Below, one piece after another: positions 1 through 5,643 of a DNA stretch of 7,746 nt; position 1 is the first letter of the stretch, and every line of letters begins with the position of its first letter. A program made the translations under genes and the position numbers. Below the pieces are notes generated by a model, which had not been told where the DNA came from, ran no database searches, and saw only the letters and a program-made list of their open reading frames with translations. This DNA comes from Sporomusaceae bacterium (GTDB lineage Bacteria; Bacillota; Negativicutes; DSM-13327): assembly GCA_027492445.1 (NCBI GenBank), contig JAPUES010000213.1:1-7746 (forward strand), read 5' to 3'.

Positions 1-135
1 ATTGAAAATAGTCCGTTAGTAAAAAGTGTTTACCAAACACCTGAAAATCCTATTTTTGAGATTTTCTATTTAGAACATGGCAAAGCCATATTATCTGATT
101 TTAGTGGCCAACCACCAAAGACATTTGAATTTTAA
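1..135 (+). CDS. Pyridoxamine 5'-phosphate oxidase-like FMN-binding protein, C-terminal end (partial)
   Basis: The first 44 codons in frame 1 are open and end at TAA 133-135; the start lies left of the window. The visible tail contains a segment reading PIFEIFYLEHGKAILSDFSG followed by a Pro-Pro-Lys-Thr stretch. It resembles, from memory, the C-terminal strands of small clostridial split-barrel flavoproteins of the PNPOx-like family (about 130 residues), which often end in an 'FEIFYL..A.FYS..GEPK' pattern. These proteins bind FMN or a related cofactor as cytoplasmic dimers, and most have no assigned substrate. With only 44 residues the family call is tentative and the cofactor-binding residues are not visible. 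A strong terminator follows 75 bases downstream, so this gene ends its transcription unit. Confidence 0.55.
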   Translation: MENSPLVKSVYQTPENPIFEIFYLEHGKAILSDFSGQPPKTFEF

Positions 136-210
136 CTAACTAATATCACCTCTCTTGTACTGGTTGAATATAATAAAAGATGATTCACTATGTAAATAAT
201 TATTTTTTAG

Positions 211-240
211 CTAATCCTACTACCGGTAGGATTAGTTTTT
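211..240 (+). terminator. Rho-independent terminator after the PNPOx-like gene
   Basis: A perfect 10-bp stem (CTAATCCTAC, 211-220, with GTAGGATTAG, 226-235) closes a 5-base loop and is followed directly by five T. It ends the transcript of the partial flavoprotein gene and isolates it from the next gene. Confidence 0.9.
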
Positions 241-298
241 AATTTAGCGAAATGTATTCTACTTTTTTTGCAAGAAAGATATAAATAGTAAATAATTA

Positions 299-307
299 TG
301 GTATGAT
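299..307 (+). promoter_or_regulatory. Candidate extended -10 promoter of the LprI-like gene
   Basis: TGG directly followed by TATGAT (302-307) fits the TGn-TATAAT extended -10 pattern; no good -35 is seen at 16-18 bases upstream. A start near 314 would give a leader of about 38 bases to the ATG at 352 and would exclude the upstream in-frame GTG at 316 as a usable start. An alternative is TTGCAA (268-273) with AATAAT (291-296) at 17-base spacing. Confidence 0.45.
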
Positions 308-351
308 TTAGGGAAGTGATTAATCTTAAAGTATATCAAGGAGTAGTGAGT

Positions 352-861
352 ATGAAAAATAAAAAGAATTTGCCAGTCAGTATTTTTTTATGGTGTATAC
401 TATTGATCTATAGTAATATTGCATCTGCCAATAGCGGTATTTATCAATACTCCAATGATTTTAAAGAAGAGATACAACAAAATTCAATTGATAGAGATTA
501 TGAAATTGAATTTAAAGCGGCCTTGACCACAATGGATTATGGGGAGTTAGAGGGGAAATATATTAATTTATGGGATAGGGAATTAAACGTCATTTATAAT
601 AAACTATTGGCAAGGTTGACAGAAGAACAGAAAACCGTGTTAATTGATTCCCAAGTAGACTGGCTAAATTGGCATATTCAAGAAAGTAAATTTGTGAATA
701 TGACATTGCTTATTGATAGAAAGCTAGGTTCCCAGGGGCCGATTCAAGAATTGAAAGCGCGAAAATATCGTTTGCGAGAACGAACACTAGAATTGATGGA
801 ATATTATTGCCTGCTAGATGGCAATTTTGAATTAGAATATCGGGAAAAACTAGCTCAATAG
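352..861 (+). CDS. Secreted LprI-like (DUF1311) protein
   Basis: The 169-residue product starts with a Sec signal peptide: basic MKNKK, a hydrophobic core over residues 8-22, and an A-S-A cleavage site near residue 26. The mature part, residues about 55-155, matches the helical LprI/DUF1311 pattern: a 'WDRELNVIYNKLLARLTEEQ' stretch, then a QVDWLNW segment (the usual 'Q..W...R') and a final helix of R-x-R-x-L-x-L. LprI of mycobacteria is a lysozyme inhibitor, but most family members have no proven role. The start at 352 is chosen because AAGGAG (338-343) lies 8 bases upstream; the in-frame GTG at 316 has no comparable site and would bury the signal peptide. The typical family cysteines are absent: the only ones are C15 in the signal peptide and C153. 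The gene has its own terminator and appears monocistronic. The domain call is fairly good; the inhibitor function is only a family suggestion. Confidence 0.72.
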   Translation: MKNKKNLPVSIFLWCILLIYSNIASANSGIYQYSNDFKEEIQQNSIDRDYEIEFKAALTTMDYGELEGKYINLWDRELNVIYNKLLARLTEEQKTVLIDSQVDWLNWHIQESKFVNMTLLIDRKLGSQGPIQELKARKYRLRERTLELMEYYCLLDGNFELEYREKLAQ

Positions 862-873
862 TAAGATTTTTAT

Positions 874-906
874 AGAGCTGTAGCATTATTTAGCTATGGC
901 TCTTTT
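874..906 (+). terminator. Rho-independent terminator after the LprI-like gene
   Basis: An 11-bp stem with two G-U pairs (874-884 with 893-903) encloses an 8-base loop and is followed by a short T run (903-906). It lies 12 bases after the stop codon. The T tract is short, so some read-through into fosX is possible; I see no convincing promoter between here and fosX. Confidence 0.72.
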
Positions 907-988
907 ATAGTATCGGATAAGGAATTAGGATAATGTTAGAGGTTGCATAGGCCTGTAAATAAAAGAGGTTAATGCAGGAGGAATTTTG

Positions 989-1402
989 ATGCAAGGTATT
1001 AGTCATATTACATTTATTGTTAAAGATTTGGAAAAAGCAAAGTTCTTTTTTGAAACGATATTTGATGCCAAAGAAGTATATGATAGTGGAAGGCAGATGT
1101 TTTCATTAAGCCAGGAAAAGTTTTTCCTTATTGGAGAGTTATGGATTGCAATAATGGAAGGCGATGCAGTGCTGGAACGGACGTATAATCATATCGCCTT
1201 TAAAATTAGTGAAGAAGAGTTCGATCTATATGAAAAACGCATTAAGGTGGCAGGGGTTGAATATCTGCAACCCCGTCTTCGGGTTGCTGGAGAAGGTCAG
1301 TCACTTTACTTCTATGATTTTGACAACCATTTATTTGAACTGCATACGGGAACCCTTGTCGAAAGATTGGTTCGCTATCAGGAAAAACAGGATGTGGGAT
1401 AA
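989..1402 (+). CDS. fosX: Fosfomycin resistance hydrolase FosX
   Basis: This 137-residue vicinal-oxygen-chelate (glyoxalase-fold) enzyme has FosX signatures throughout: ISHITFIVKDL at the N-terminus, SQEKFFLI, ERTYNHIAF and YFYDFDNHLFELHTGTL. By comparison with Listeria FosX, the Mn(II) ligands are H6, H68 and E117, and the general-base glutamate is E43 in the S-x-E-K-F-F motif; all are present. FosX opens the fosfomycin epoxide with water and needs no thiol cofactor, unlike FosA (glutathione) and FosB (bacillithiol). It acts in the cytoplasm as a domain-swapped dimer. The start at 989 has AGGAGG (976-981) 7 bases upstream; a TTG three bases earlier is unlikely. Length and motifs are intact, so it is probably functional. 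The following amidohydrolase gene lies 87 bases downstream on the same strand with no terminator between, so co-transcription is possible. Chromosomal fosX is common in this phylum and need not be acquired. Confidence 0.93.
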   Translation: MQGISHITFIVKDLEKAKFFFETIFDAKEVYDSGRQMFSLSQEKFFLIGELWIAIMEGDAVLERTYNHIAFKISEEEFDLYEKRIKVAGVEYLQPRLRVAGEGQSLYFYDFDNHLFELHTGTLVERLVRYQEKQDVG

Positions 1403-1428
1403 TTATTAAGATTTTAGTAAAATAGTAT

Positions 1429-1459
1429 TTGAAATCAGATAAATAGGAATATGTATATA
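1429..1459 (+). promoter_or_regulatory. Weak candidate promoter of the amidohydrolase gene
   Basis: TTGAAA (1429-1434, 5 of 6 to consensus) and TATATA (1454-1459) are separated by 19 bases, slightly longer than ideal. It could give the amidohydrolase gene its own transcript. In this AT-rich gap such a match can arise by chance. Confidence 0.3.
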
Positions 1460-1489
1460 AGAAAACATTTGAGGAAGGACTAATGCCTA

Positions 1490-2302
1490 ATGAAAATTAT
1501 TGATGCCCACCTTCACTTCTCTCAGGAGCCTTACTTTGACCAGATTGCAGAAGTAGCGGGTCATGAGAATACTAGTACCCATCTCAAAGACCAATATACC
1601 GAGCATAACATTATTCATGGTGTGGTCATGGGCAATGGCAGTCTAGAGCTAGGGGAACATCACTACCCTGACAATCTTAGCTATTGCATTGGTCTAGATA
1701 GCACCTCTTTTAAAGTAGGAGAGGTAGCCCAGCAAGCTGATTTGGTAGAAAAACATTTACAAAGAAAGAATTGTGTCGGCATTAAGCTGTATCCAGGCTA
1801 CAATCATTTTTATATTTACGATTCCCTATTTGATCCCTTTTATCAGCTAGCAATGCAATATAAAAAAACAGTGGCCGTTCATACAGGATTGACTGCCACT
1901 AGTAATGCTCTCTTAAAATACAGTCATCCTTTGACCTTAGATGAGGTAGCAGTACGCTATCCTTATGTCCAGTTTGTTATGTGCCATATTGGGAATCCTT
2001 GGCTAGTAGATGCTATCGCAGTTATTGGGAAAAATCCCAATGTAGCTGCTGATCTTTCAGGAATCTTAGAAGGCCAGATTATGAGCATGTCAGATTTTTT
2101 TGTAACAAAGCAGGGCTATATTAACCACTTAAAAGTATGGCTAGAATACCTAGACAACTATGAACGCCTGTTATATGGAACAGATTGGCCGCTGGCGAAT
2201 ATCGCCAACTATATTGAATTTGTTGGGCATATTATTCCCGCCAAGCATCATGACAAAGTGTTTTTTGCTAACGCCAACCGGATTTATAATCTTGGCCTGT
2301 GA
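1490..2302 (+). CDS. Amidohydrolase-family (Amidohydro_2) TIM-barrel metal-dependent hydrolase
   Basis: The 270-residue protein opens with the DAHLHF metal motif (H7 and H9). It continues with GIKLYPGY (96-104), VHTG (H131), a CHIGNPW stretch (H166) and YGTDWPLA (D232). This order matches the ACMSD/Amidohydro_2 branch of the amidohydrolase superfamily, where HxH, a later His and a late Asp bind one divalent metal and the CHxG-type His (here H166) is catalytic. Members hydrolyse or decarboxylate small carboxylates or lactones in the cytoplasm; the substrate cannot be read from the sequence. No signal peptide is present and length is normal. The Shine-Dalgarno GAGGAAGG (1471-1478) is 11 bases from the ATG. 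Another ATG at 1483, better spaced from GAGG, opens a six-codon ORF (stop 1501-1503) overlapping this start. The HxH at residues 7-9 supports 1490 as the true start. No clear terminator follows. Confidence 0.85.
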   Translation: MKIIDAHLHFSQEPYFDQIAEVAGHENTSTHLKDQYTEHNIIHGVVMGNGSLELGEHHYPDNLSYCIGLDSTSFKVGEVAQQADLVEKHLQRKNCVGIKLYPGYNHFYIYDSLFDPFYQLAMQYKKTVAVHTGLTATSNALLKYSHPLTLDEVAVRYPYVQFVMCHIGNPWLVDAIAVIGKNPNVAADLSGILEGQIMSMSDFFVTKQGYINHLKVWLEYLDNYERLLYGTDWPLANIANYIEFVGHIIPAKHHDKVFFANANRIYNLGL

Positions 2303-2356
2303 CAGCTGTTTGTAGGGAAGTGAATTTTTGGCAGTAAAAAATAATTAAATACCTCG

Positions 2357-2375
2357 TTACTTTTTCAAAAAGTAA
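2357..2375. repeat. Perfect 19-base inverted repeat upstream of the SIMPL gene
   Basis: TTACTTTTT and AAAAAGTAA flank a single central C. With a one-base centre it is a poor RNA hairpin and lacks a following T run, so it is not a standard terminator. It lies 60-78 bases before the SIMPL start codon, near a weak promoter-like pair (TTCAAA 2364-2369, TATAGA 2387-2392, 17 apart), where an operator would sit. Function is unproven. Confidence 0.4.
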
Positions 2376-2434
2376 GCGTTTACTAATATAGAAGTACATA
2401 AAAATGACTTTAAAAAAAATTGGAGGTATTTAAA

Positions 2435-3136
2435 ATGATTAAGAAAATAATGTTGATGTTTACTGTATGTTTATTACTGACGACTTCGGTATTTGCGAGT
2501 GAGGCTTCCCAAATAACAACGGTGCAGGTTGCTGGCAGCAGCCAAAAAGAAATTGCCCCTGATATTGCTAAGATTAGTCTTTCAATCACTACAATTCATA
2601 ATAATCTTGAACAAGCTAAGAATGATAATACCAAAAGTGCAAATCAAGTATTTGCTAAGCTTAAAGAGCAAGGTATTAGAGATCATCAAATAAAAACAGA
2701 TGCATATTCTATTGATTCCATATATAGTTATGAAAATGATCGATTACCGAAATTAAAAGGTTATAAAGTGATAAATAATATTGAAATTACCACCTCTATT
2801 GAGAAGGTCGGCGTATTAGTGAATGAACTTACCATTGCAGGCGCAAATGAAATAAATTCTATTCGTTTTGAAAAAGAAAATGAGACAGAAATAAGAAATG
2901 AAGCATTAAGTGAAGCTGTTAAGGATGCCTTGAAAAAGGCAGAGGTTATTGCCAGTGCGTTAAATAAAAGAGTTTCTGCAGTGAAAGTAATCAATGAATC
3001 CGATAGTTCTTATTATCCCGTTATGATGGAAAGTCGAGCTTATAAAGGGGCGAGTATGGATGGTAATGCACCAACGATTGCTGCTGGAAAAGTAACTGTG
3101 GGTGCTAAGGTTCAGGTAACTGTTGAATTGGAATAG
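2435..3136 (+). CDS. Exported SIMPL-domain (DUF541, YggE-like) protein
   Basis: The 233-residue product has a signal peptide (MIKK, hydrophobic core to about residue 19, likely cleavage after A21). It is followed by one SIMPL/DUF541 domain spanning nearly all the mature chain. Recognisable parts are VQVAGSSQKEIAPDIAKISL (30-49), the KGYKVINNIEIT segment after a tyrosine-rich 'YSIDSIYSYEN' stretch, an EIRNEALSEAVKDALKKAEV helix, and a closing beta strand KVQVTVELE. The family includes E. coli YggE, linked to oxidative stress, and mouse SIMPL; its biochemical activity is unknown, and bacterial members act outside the cytoplasm. The start at 2435 is fixed by GGAGG (2422-2426) 8 bases upstream; a TTG at 2420 overlaps that site and is rejected. 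A strong terminator follows 10 bases after the stop, so the gene is probably monocistronic. Length is usual for the family. Confidence 0.85.
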   Translation: MIKKIMLMFTVCLLLTTSVFASEASQITTVQVAGSSQKEIAPDIAKISLSITTIHNNLEQAKNDNTKSANQVFAKLKEQGIRDHQIKTDAYSIDSIYSYENDRLPKLKGYKVINNIEITTSIEKVGVLVNELTIAGANEINSIRFEKENETEIRNEALSEAVKDALKKAEVIASALNKRVSAVKVINESDSSYYPVMMESRAYKGASMDGNAPTIAAGKVTVGAKVQVTVELE

Positions 3137-3146
3137 CAGTGAGTGT

Positions 3147-3179
3147 AAAAAAGTATTAGCCTACGCTAATACTTTTTTT
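3147..3179 (+). terminator. Rho-independent terminator after the SIMPL gene
   Basis: AAAAAAGTATTAGC (3147-3160) pairs with GCTAATACTTTTTT (3165-3178) around a CTAC loop and ends in seven T. The A tract on the left makes it potentially active on both strands, though no - strand gene is seen here. The stem resembles that of the terminator at 7243-7276. Confidence 0.92.
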
Positions 3180-3184
3180 GTGCA

Positions 3185-3242
3185 TAAATTTTTCTCGGTA
3201 ACCAATCCTGTAAGTATAATTCAATCAAGCAGAGAAAATTTA
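3185..3242. repeat. Long-range inverted repeat in the rsgA upstream gap
   Basis: TAAATTTTTCTC (3185-3196) is complementary to GAGAAAATTTA (3232-3242) apart from one bulged T, with 35 bases between. It is upstream of the proposed promoter, so it would act as DNA, if at all. It is AT-rich and may be chance. Confidence 0.3.
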
Positions 3243-3252
3243 CTGAACGTAA

Positions 3253-3281
3253 TGGAGAATTTTAATAAAATATGATATAAC
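3253..3281 (+). promoter_or_regulatory. Candidate promoter for the rsgA leader transcript
   Basis: TGGAGA (3253-3258, 4 of 6) and TATAAC (3276-3281, 5 of 6) are 17 bases apart, and TGA just before the -10 makes an extended -10. The predicted start near 3288 would give an untranslated leader of about 150 bases before rsgA. The surrounding ATATGATATAA is repeated at the MNT promoter (7385-7395). Confidence 0.55.
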
Positions 3282-3328
3282 TAAGTAGAAGTTCAAATTA
3301 CAATAATAGGAACGAAGGAGTTGTTGTT

Positions 3329-3385
3329 ATGTTAAACAAAGGTACGGCGGATATTGTAGCAAAGTGGGAGGTGCGTACAAAATAA
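3329..3385 (+). CDS. Putative 18-residue leader peptide upstream of rsgA
   Basis: An ATG with a near-perfect ribosome binding site (GAAGGAG, 3314-3320, 8 bases upstream) opens the peptide MLNKGTADIVAKWEVRTK and ends at TAA 3383-3385. It lies 54 bases before the rsgA start, between a good promoter and rsgA. It has no signal peptide or known domain. Codons 13-15 (Trp-Glu-Val) coincide with TGGGAGGT (3365-3372), which is perfectly complementary to ACCTCCCA at 3398-3405; the latter can also pair with the rsgA ribosome binding site. This arrangement is typical of a regulatory leader ORF, but translation is inferred only from the start signals. I do not recognise the peptide. Confidence 0.5.
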   Translation: MLNKGTADIVAKWEVRTK

Positions 3386-3433
3386 TTTAGTGTATAAACC
3401 TCCCAAAGGTTGCGAGATGAAACTTTTGGAGGA
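3365..3433 (+). promoter_or_regulatory. Alternative RNA hairpins controlling the rsgA ribosome binding site (candidate translational attenuator)
   Basis: Segment A (TGGGAGGT, 3365-3372) pairs without mismatch over 8 bp with segment B (ACCTCCCA, 3398-3405). Segment B can instead pair with segment C, the rsgA Shine-Dalgarno region: CCTCC 3399-3403 with GGAGG 3428-3432, continued after one mismatch by AAAG 3405-3408 with CTTT 3423-3426. The two pairings exclude each other. A-B leaves the ribosome binding site open; B-C hides it. Because A lies inside the leader ORF, a ribosome on the last codons would block A-B and favour B-C. The pairings are seen directly; the regulatory role is inference. Confidence 0.5.
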
Positions 3434-3439
3434 TGAAAA

Positions 3440-4519
3440 ATGAATAACATAGATATGAAAAATTTAGGAATTAGCCAAAGAGTAGTTACTGAGGCTGCTT
3501 CTTATACAAATCTTTATGTTGGGCGAGTCATTTCCCAATATAAAGACATATACAAGGTTGTAACGGAGAATGGTGAGTTAACAGCAGAAATTTCTGGAAA
3601 GATTCGTTTTGAGGTAAGAAAATTATCGGATTACCCTGCAGTGGGTGACTTCGTTATGCTTGATCGAAATGAGGATAGTAGTGGAAATGCAATTCTTCAC
3701 CATGTTGTGACAAGAAAGAGTGCTTTCATTCGAAAGGCTGCGGGGACAGGGAATGATGAACAGATTGTGGCTGCAAACATCGATACGGTTTTTATCTGCA
3801 TGTCACTAAATCATGATTTTAATCTTCGTCGAGTAGAGCGCTACCTTGGAGTTGCTTGGGATAGTGGAGCACTTCCAGTGATTGTGCTTACTAAGGCTGA
3901 CTTATGTGAAAATCTTCCTCAAAAGTTGTTAGAACTAGAGGCGGTTTCCTGTGGTGTAGAGGTGCTAGTTACTTCCAGCATGAGTGAAGATGGATACGTT
4001 TCTGTTAAAAATTATACTGGTTATGGCAAAACAATTGCATTTATTGGTTCATCAGGTGTTGGAAAATCAACCTTGATTAATAGGCTCATTGGTGAAAATA
4101 CCCTTGAAACTCAAAAAATAAGAAAGGATGATAGGGGCCGGCATACGACTACAAGGCGGGAACTTATTATTCTCCCAGGTTGTGGTGTTGTGATTGATAC
4201 CCCAGGGATGAGAGAACTTGGGATTGAAGGTGCTGACCTGTCAAGAACCTTTGCTGATATTGATGAATTGTCAACAAAGTGCAGATTTCAGGATTGTACT
4301 CATGCTAGTGAACCAAACTGCGCGGTACAAAAGGCCATAAGGGATGGTTTGTTGTCTGTGGAGCGGCTTGCAAGTTATGTAAAACTAAAAAAAGAAGCGA
4401 AGTATGAAGGCTTAACTTCTAAGCAGATTGAAACTGAAAAATTTACGACCATGTTCGCAGAAGTGGGCGGAATGAAAAATGCACGAAAGTTTCTCAAAGA
4501 AAAAAATAAAAGAAAGTAA
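3440..4519 (+). CDS. rsgA: Ribosome small-subunit-dependent GTPase RsgA (YjeQ/YloQ family)
   Basis: The 359-residue protein has the circularly permuted GTPase order that defines RsgA: G4 (TKAD, 151-154), then the P-loop G1 (GSSGVGKST, 203-211), G2 (HTTT, 235-238) and G3 (DTPG, 253-256). An OB-fold precedes (about 24-95) and a zinc site follows, with C281, C286, H288 and C294 in the CxxxxCxHxxEPxC pattern. RsgA binds 30S subunits late in assembly, checks the decoding centre and leaves upon GTP hydrolysis; it is cytoplasmic. The N-terminal ISQRVVTEAASYTNLYVGRV stretch and the length above the usual ~300 residues match the longer clostridial variant, often a second copy in the genome. The ATG at 3440 has GGAGG 7 bases upstream. 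That site can be masked by the upstream leader. A strong terminator follows, so the gene stands alone. Confidence 0.93.
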   Translation: MNNIDMKNLGISQRVVTEAASYTNLYVGRVISQYKDIYKVVTENGELTAEISGKIRFEVRKLSDYPAVGDFVMLDRNEDSSGNAILHHVVTRKSAFIRKAAGTGNDEQIVAANIDTVFICMSLNHDFNLRRVERYLGVAWDSGALPVIVLTKADLCENLPQKLLELEAVSCGVEVLVTSSMSEDGYVSVKNYTGYGKTIAFIGSSGVGKSTLINRLIGENTLETQKIRKDDRGRHTTTRRELIILPGCGVVIDTPGMRELGIEGADLSRTFADIDELSTKCRFQDCTHASEPNCAVQKAIRDGLLSVERLASYVKLKKEAKYEGLTSKQIETEKFTTMFAEVGGMKNARKFLKEKNKRK

Positions 4520-4542
4520 GATTATGTTGCGTTTTTCAGACG

Positions 4543-4582
4543 GTAGACATTAGGCAAATTATTGCTTAATGTCTACTTTTTT
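4543..4582 (+). terminator. Rho-independent terminator after rsgA
   Basis: A 15-bp stem with a single G-U pair (4543-4557 with 4562-4576) encloses a 4-base loop and is followed by six T. It is the strongest terminator in the window and separates rsgA from the MerR/MATE unit. Confidence 0.95.
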
Positions 4583-4643
4583 ACCTTCTTTTTACGTGTT
4601 GCTCATTTGACCTATTTTTATTGTGATTTCACTTATTAGAATC

Positions 4644-4681
4644 AAAAGAACCGTCCCTCCGAGTTGCCTCTGAGTTCTTTT
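4644..4681. repeat. REP-like palindromic element (candidate)
   Basis: AAAAGAAC (4644-4651) and GTTCTTTT (4674-4681) are exact inverted repeats enclosing a GC-richer 22-base centre that begins CGTCCCTCC. I recall AAAGAACCGTCCC-type sequences as recurrent intergenic repeats in Bacillota, some near IS200/RAYT-like transposases, but cannot check this here. It lies in the non-coding gap between the rsgA terminator and the merR promoter. No transposase is present in the window. It lacks a long T run and follows an already closed transcript, so a terminator role is unlikely. Confidence 0.45.
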
Positions 4682-4716
4682 AGCTGGTCTTGTGAATCCT
4701 CGGAATGAAGTATATA

Positions 4717-4746
4717 TTGTATATTATAGCTATAGGAGTATATTAT
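4717..4746 (+). promoter_or_regulatory. Candidate merR promoter with operator palindrome in the spacer
   Basis: TTGTAT (4717-4722) and TATTAT (4741-4746, 5 of 6) are separated by 18 bases, and the perfect palindrome TATAGCTATA (4725-4734) sits inside the spacer. MerR-family proteins typically bind a palindrome lying between -35 and -10 of promoters with long (18-20 base) spacers. This suggests autoregulation of the merR-MATE unit. The -35 match is weak, and the short palindrome could be chance in AT-rich DNA. Confidence 0.45.
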
Positions 4747-4791
4747 TAATGAAATAATAGTAAAATGTAGTCGTGAAGGCGGTTATAAGAA

Positions 4792-5598
4792 ATGAATGAA
4801 AAATGGGCGATAGGTGAAGTAGCAAAACTTTTCGACGTATCGACGGATACATTGCGATATTATGAAAAGACTGGCATACTTTCAGCGCAGAAAAATGGGG
4901 GTAATGGATATAGATATTACTCCTATGATGAGATTGTAGTCCTTATGGATATATTGTTTTTTCGTAATATGGAGTTGTCGGTTAAAGACATTAAACAGAT
5001 TATAACGAAAATGGATGTTGGCGACATTAAAAATATTCTTTATCAGAATCAAAAGATAGTCGAGAATCGGATACAAGAATTAATAAAACTAAAGAAGATG
5101 ATTGCCCAAGCTGCTTCTCAATATAAATTGTGCGAAGAGAGATTAGGCCAGTTTGTCATTGTTTCTGCACCTGACTTTAAATACAAACTTATTGGTAAGC
5201 AGGCGGATGATCTAGTTACTGTGATTCGTAAATATAAAAAAGAGGATTGGATAGATGACCGTATACGCTATACGCTGTTAGTCCCGCAAGAAGAACTTCT
5301 AAGCAATCAAAATTTTTCTTCGGCTCAAGTGGGTATTAGCGTTGATGGCGAGAATTTGTGTATGCTGGATTTGGCGGAACAACAGGAATTGTCATCGTTA
5401 CATAATGTGAATTACTTATATACAATAGTAGGAACAAGCTATTTGGAACAAGAAAATGATACATTGAATAAAGCTTTGAATTATCTAAAAAAAGAGGGTA
5501 AAGAAGTAAATGGCCCTATGATTGGAAGATATATGGCAAGCTCTCATAAAGATGGCCTTGACTATTATGAAGTTTGGATTGCAATTAATAATTCTTGA
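4792..5598 (+). CDS. MerR-family transcriptional regulator with GyrI-like ligand-binding domain
   Basis: The 268-residue protein begins with a MerR DNA-binding domain: WAIGEVAKLFDVSTDTLRYYEKTGIL (5-30) contains the helix-turn-helix, and GYRYYSYDEI (39-48) the wing. A helical linker (about 78-115) should form the dimer coiled coil. Residues about 125-266 form a GyrI-like/effector-binding domain ending in YYEVWIAI, the layout of BmrR- and TipA-type multidrug sensors. No cysteine pattern of metal-sensing MerR proteins is seen. It probably senses a small hydrophobic or cationic compound and remodels its own promoter. The adjacent downstream MATE pump, 45 bases away on the same strand, is the obvious target. 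The Shine-Dalgarno is modest (GAAGG 4775-4779, 12 bases from ATG); a second ATG four bases on is out of frame. Ligand identity is unknown. Confidence 0.88.
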   Translation: MNEKWAIGEVAKLFDVSTDTLRYYEKTGILSAQKNGGNGYRYYSYDEIVVLMDILFFRNMELSVKDIKQIITKMDVGDIKNILYQNQKIVENRIQELIKLKKMIAQAASQYKLCEERLGQFVIVSAPDFKYKLIGKQADDLVTVIRKYKKEDWIDDRIRYTLLVPQEELLSNQNFSSAQVGISVDGENLCMLDLAEQQELSSLHNVNYLYTIVGTSYLEQENDTLNKALNYLKKEGKEVNGPMIGRYMASSHKDGLDYYEVWIAINNS

Positions 5599-5635
5599 CC
5601 TTGGAGTAACTCTAAGGTTTATCCTCTTATAGAGG
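5598..5635 (+). promoter_or_regulatory. Tandem hairpins between merR and the MATE gene
   Basis: The first hairpin pairs 5598-5606 with 5610-5618 (9 bp, one G-U, loop TAA) and begins at the last base of the merR stop codon; only three T follow, so it is at best a weak terminator. The second pairs CCTCT (5623-5627) with AGAGG (5631-5635) around a TAT loop and covers most of the MATE ribosome binding site. Together they could lower or regulate pump expression relative to the regulator. No promoter is evident in the gap. Confidence 0.45.
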
Positions 5636-5643
5636 TGATAAAC

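Noticed and set aside
316..351. Upstream GTG start for the LprI-like gene
   Set aside because: It coincides with the probable transcription start, lacks a ribosome binding site and would place a hydrophilic stretch before the signal peptide.
1164..1409. Open frame overlapping fosX on the + strand
   Set aside because: It lies almost wholly inside fosX in another frame, has no ribosome binding site and no recognisable protein pattern.
2761..2994. Open frame on the - strand inside the SIMPL gene
   Set aside because: It is antisense to a well-supported coding region, and its composition is what the complement of a Lys/Glu-rich gene yields.
3147..3179. Relation of this terminator to the one at 7243-7276 as a mobile repeat
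   Set aside because: The shared AAAAAAGTAT...ATACTTTTTTT stems are typical of terminators in AT-rich genomes; loops and flanks differ.
3181..3440. Known riboswitch or T-box before rsgA
   Set aside because: I looked for T-box, SAM, TPP, FMN and c-di-GMP consensus elements and saw none; only the leader ORF and alternative hairpins are supported.
4882..5076. Open frame on the - strand inside merR
   Set aside because: It is antisense to the clear MerR DNA-binding domain and shows no start signals.
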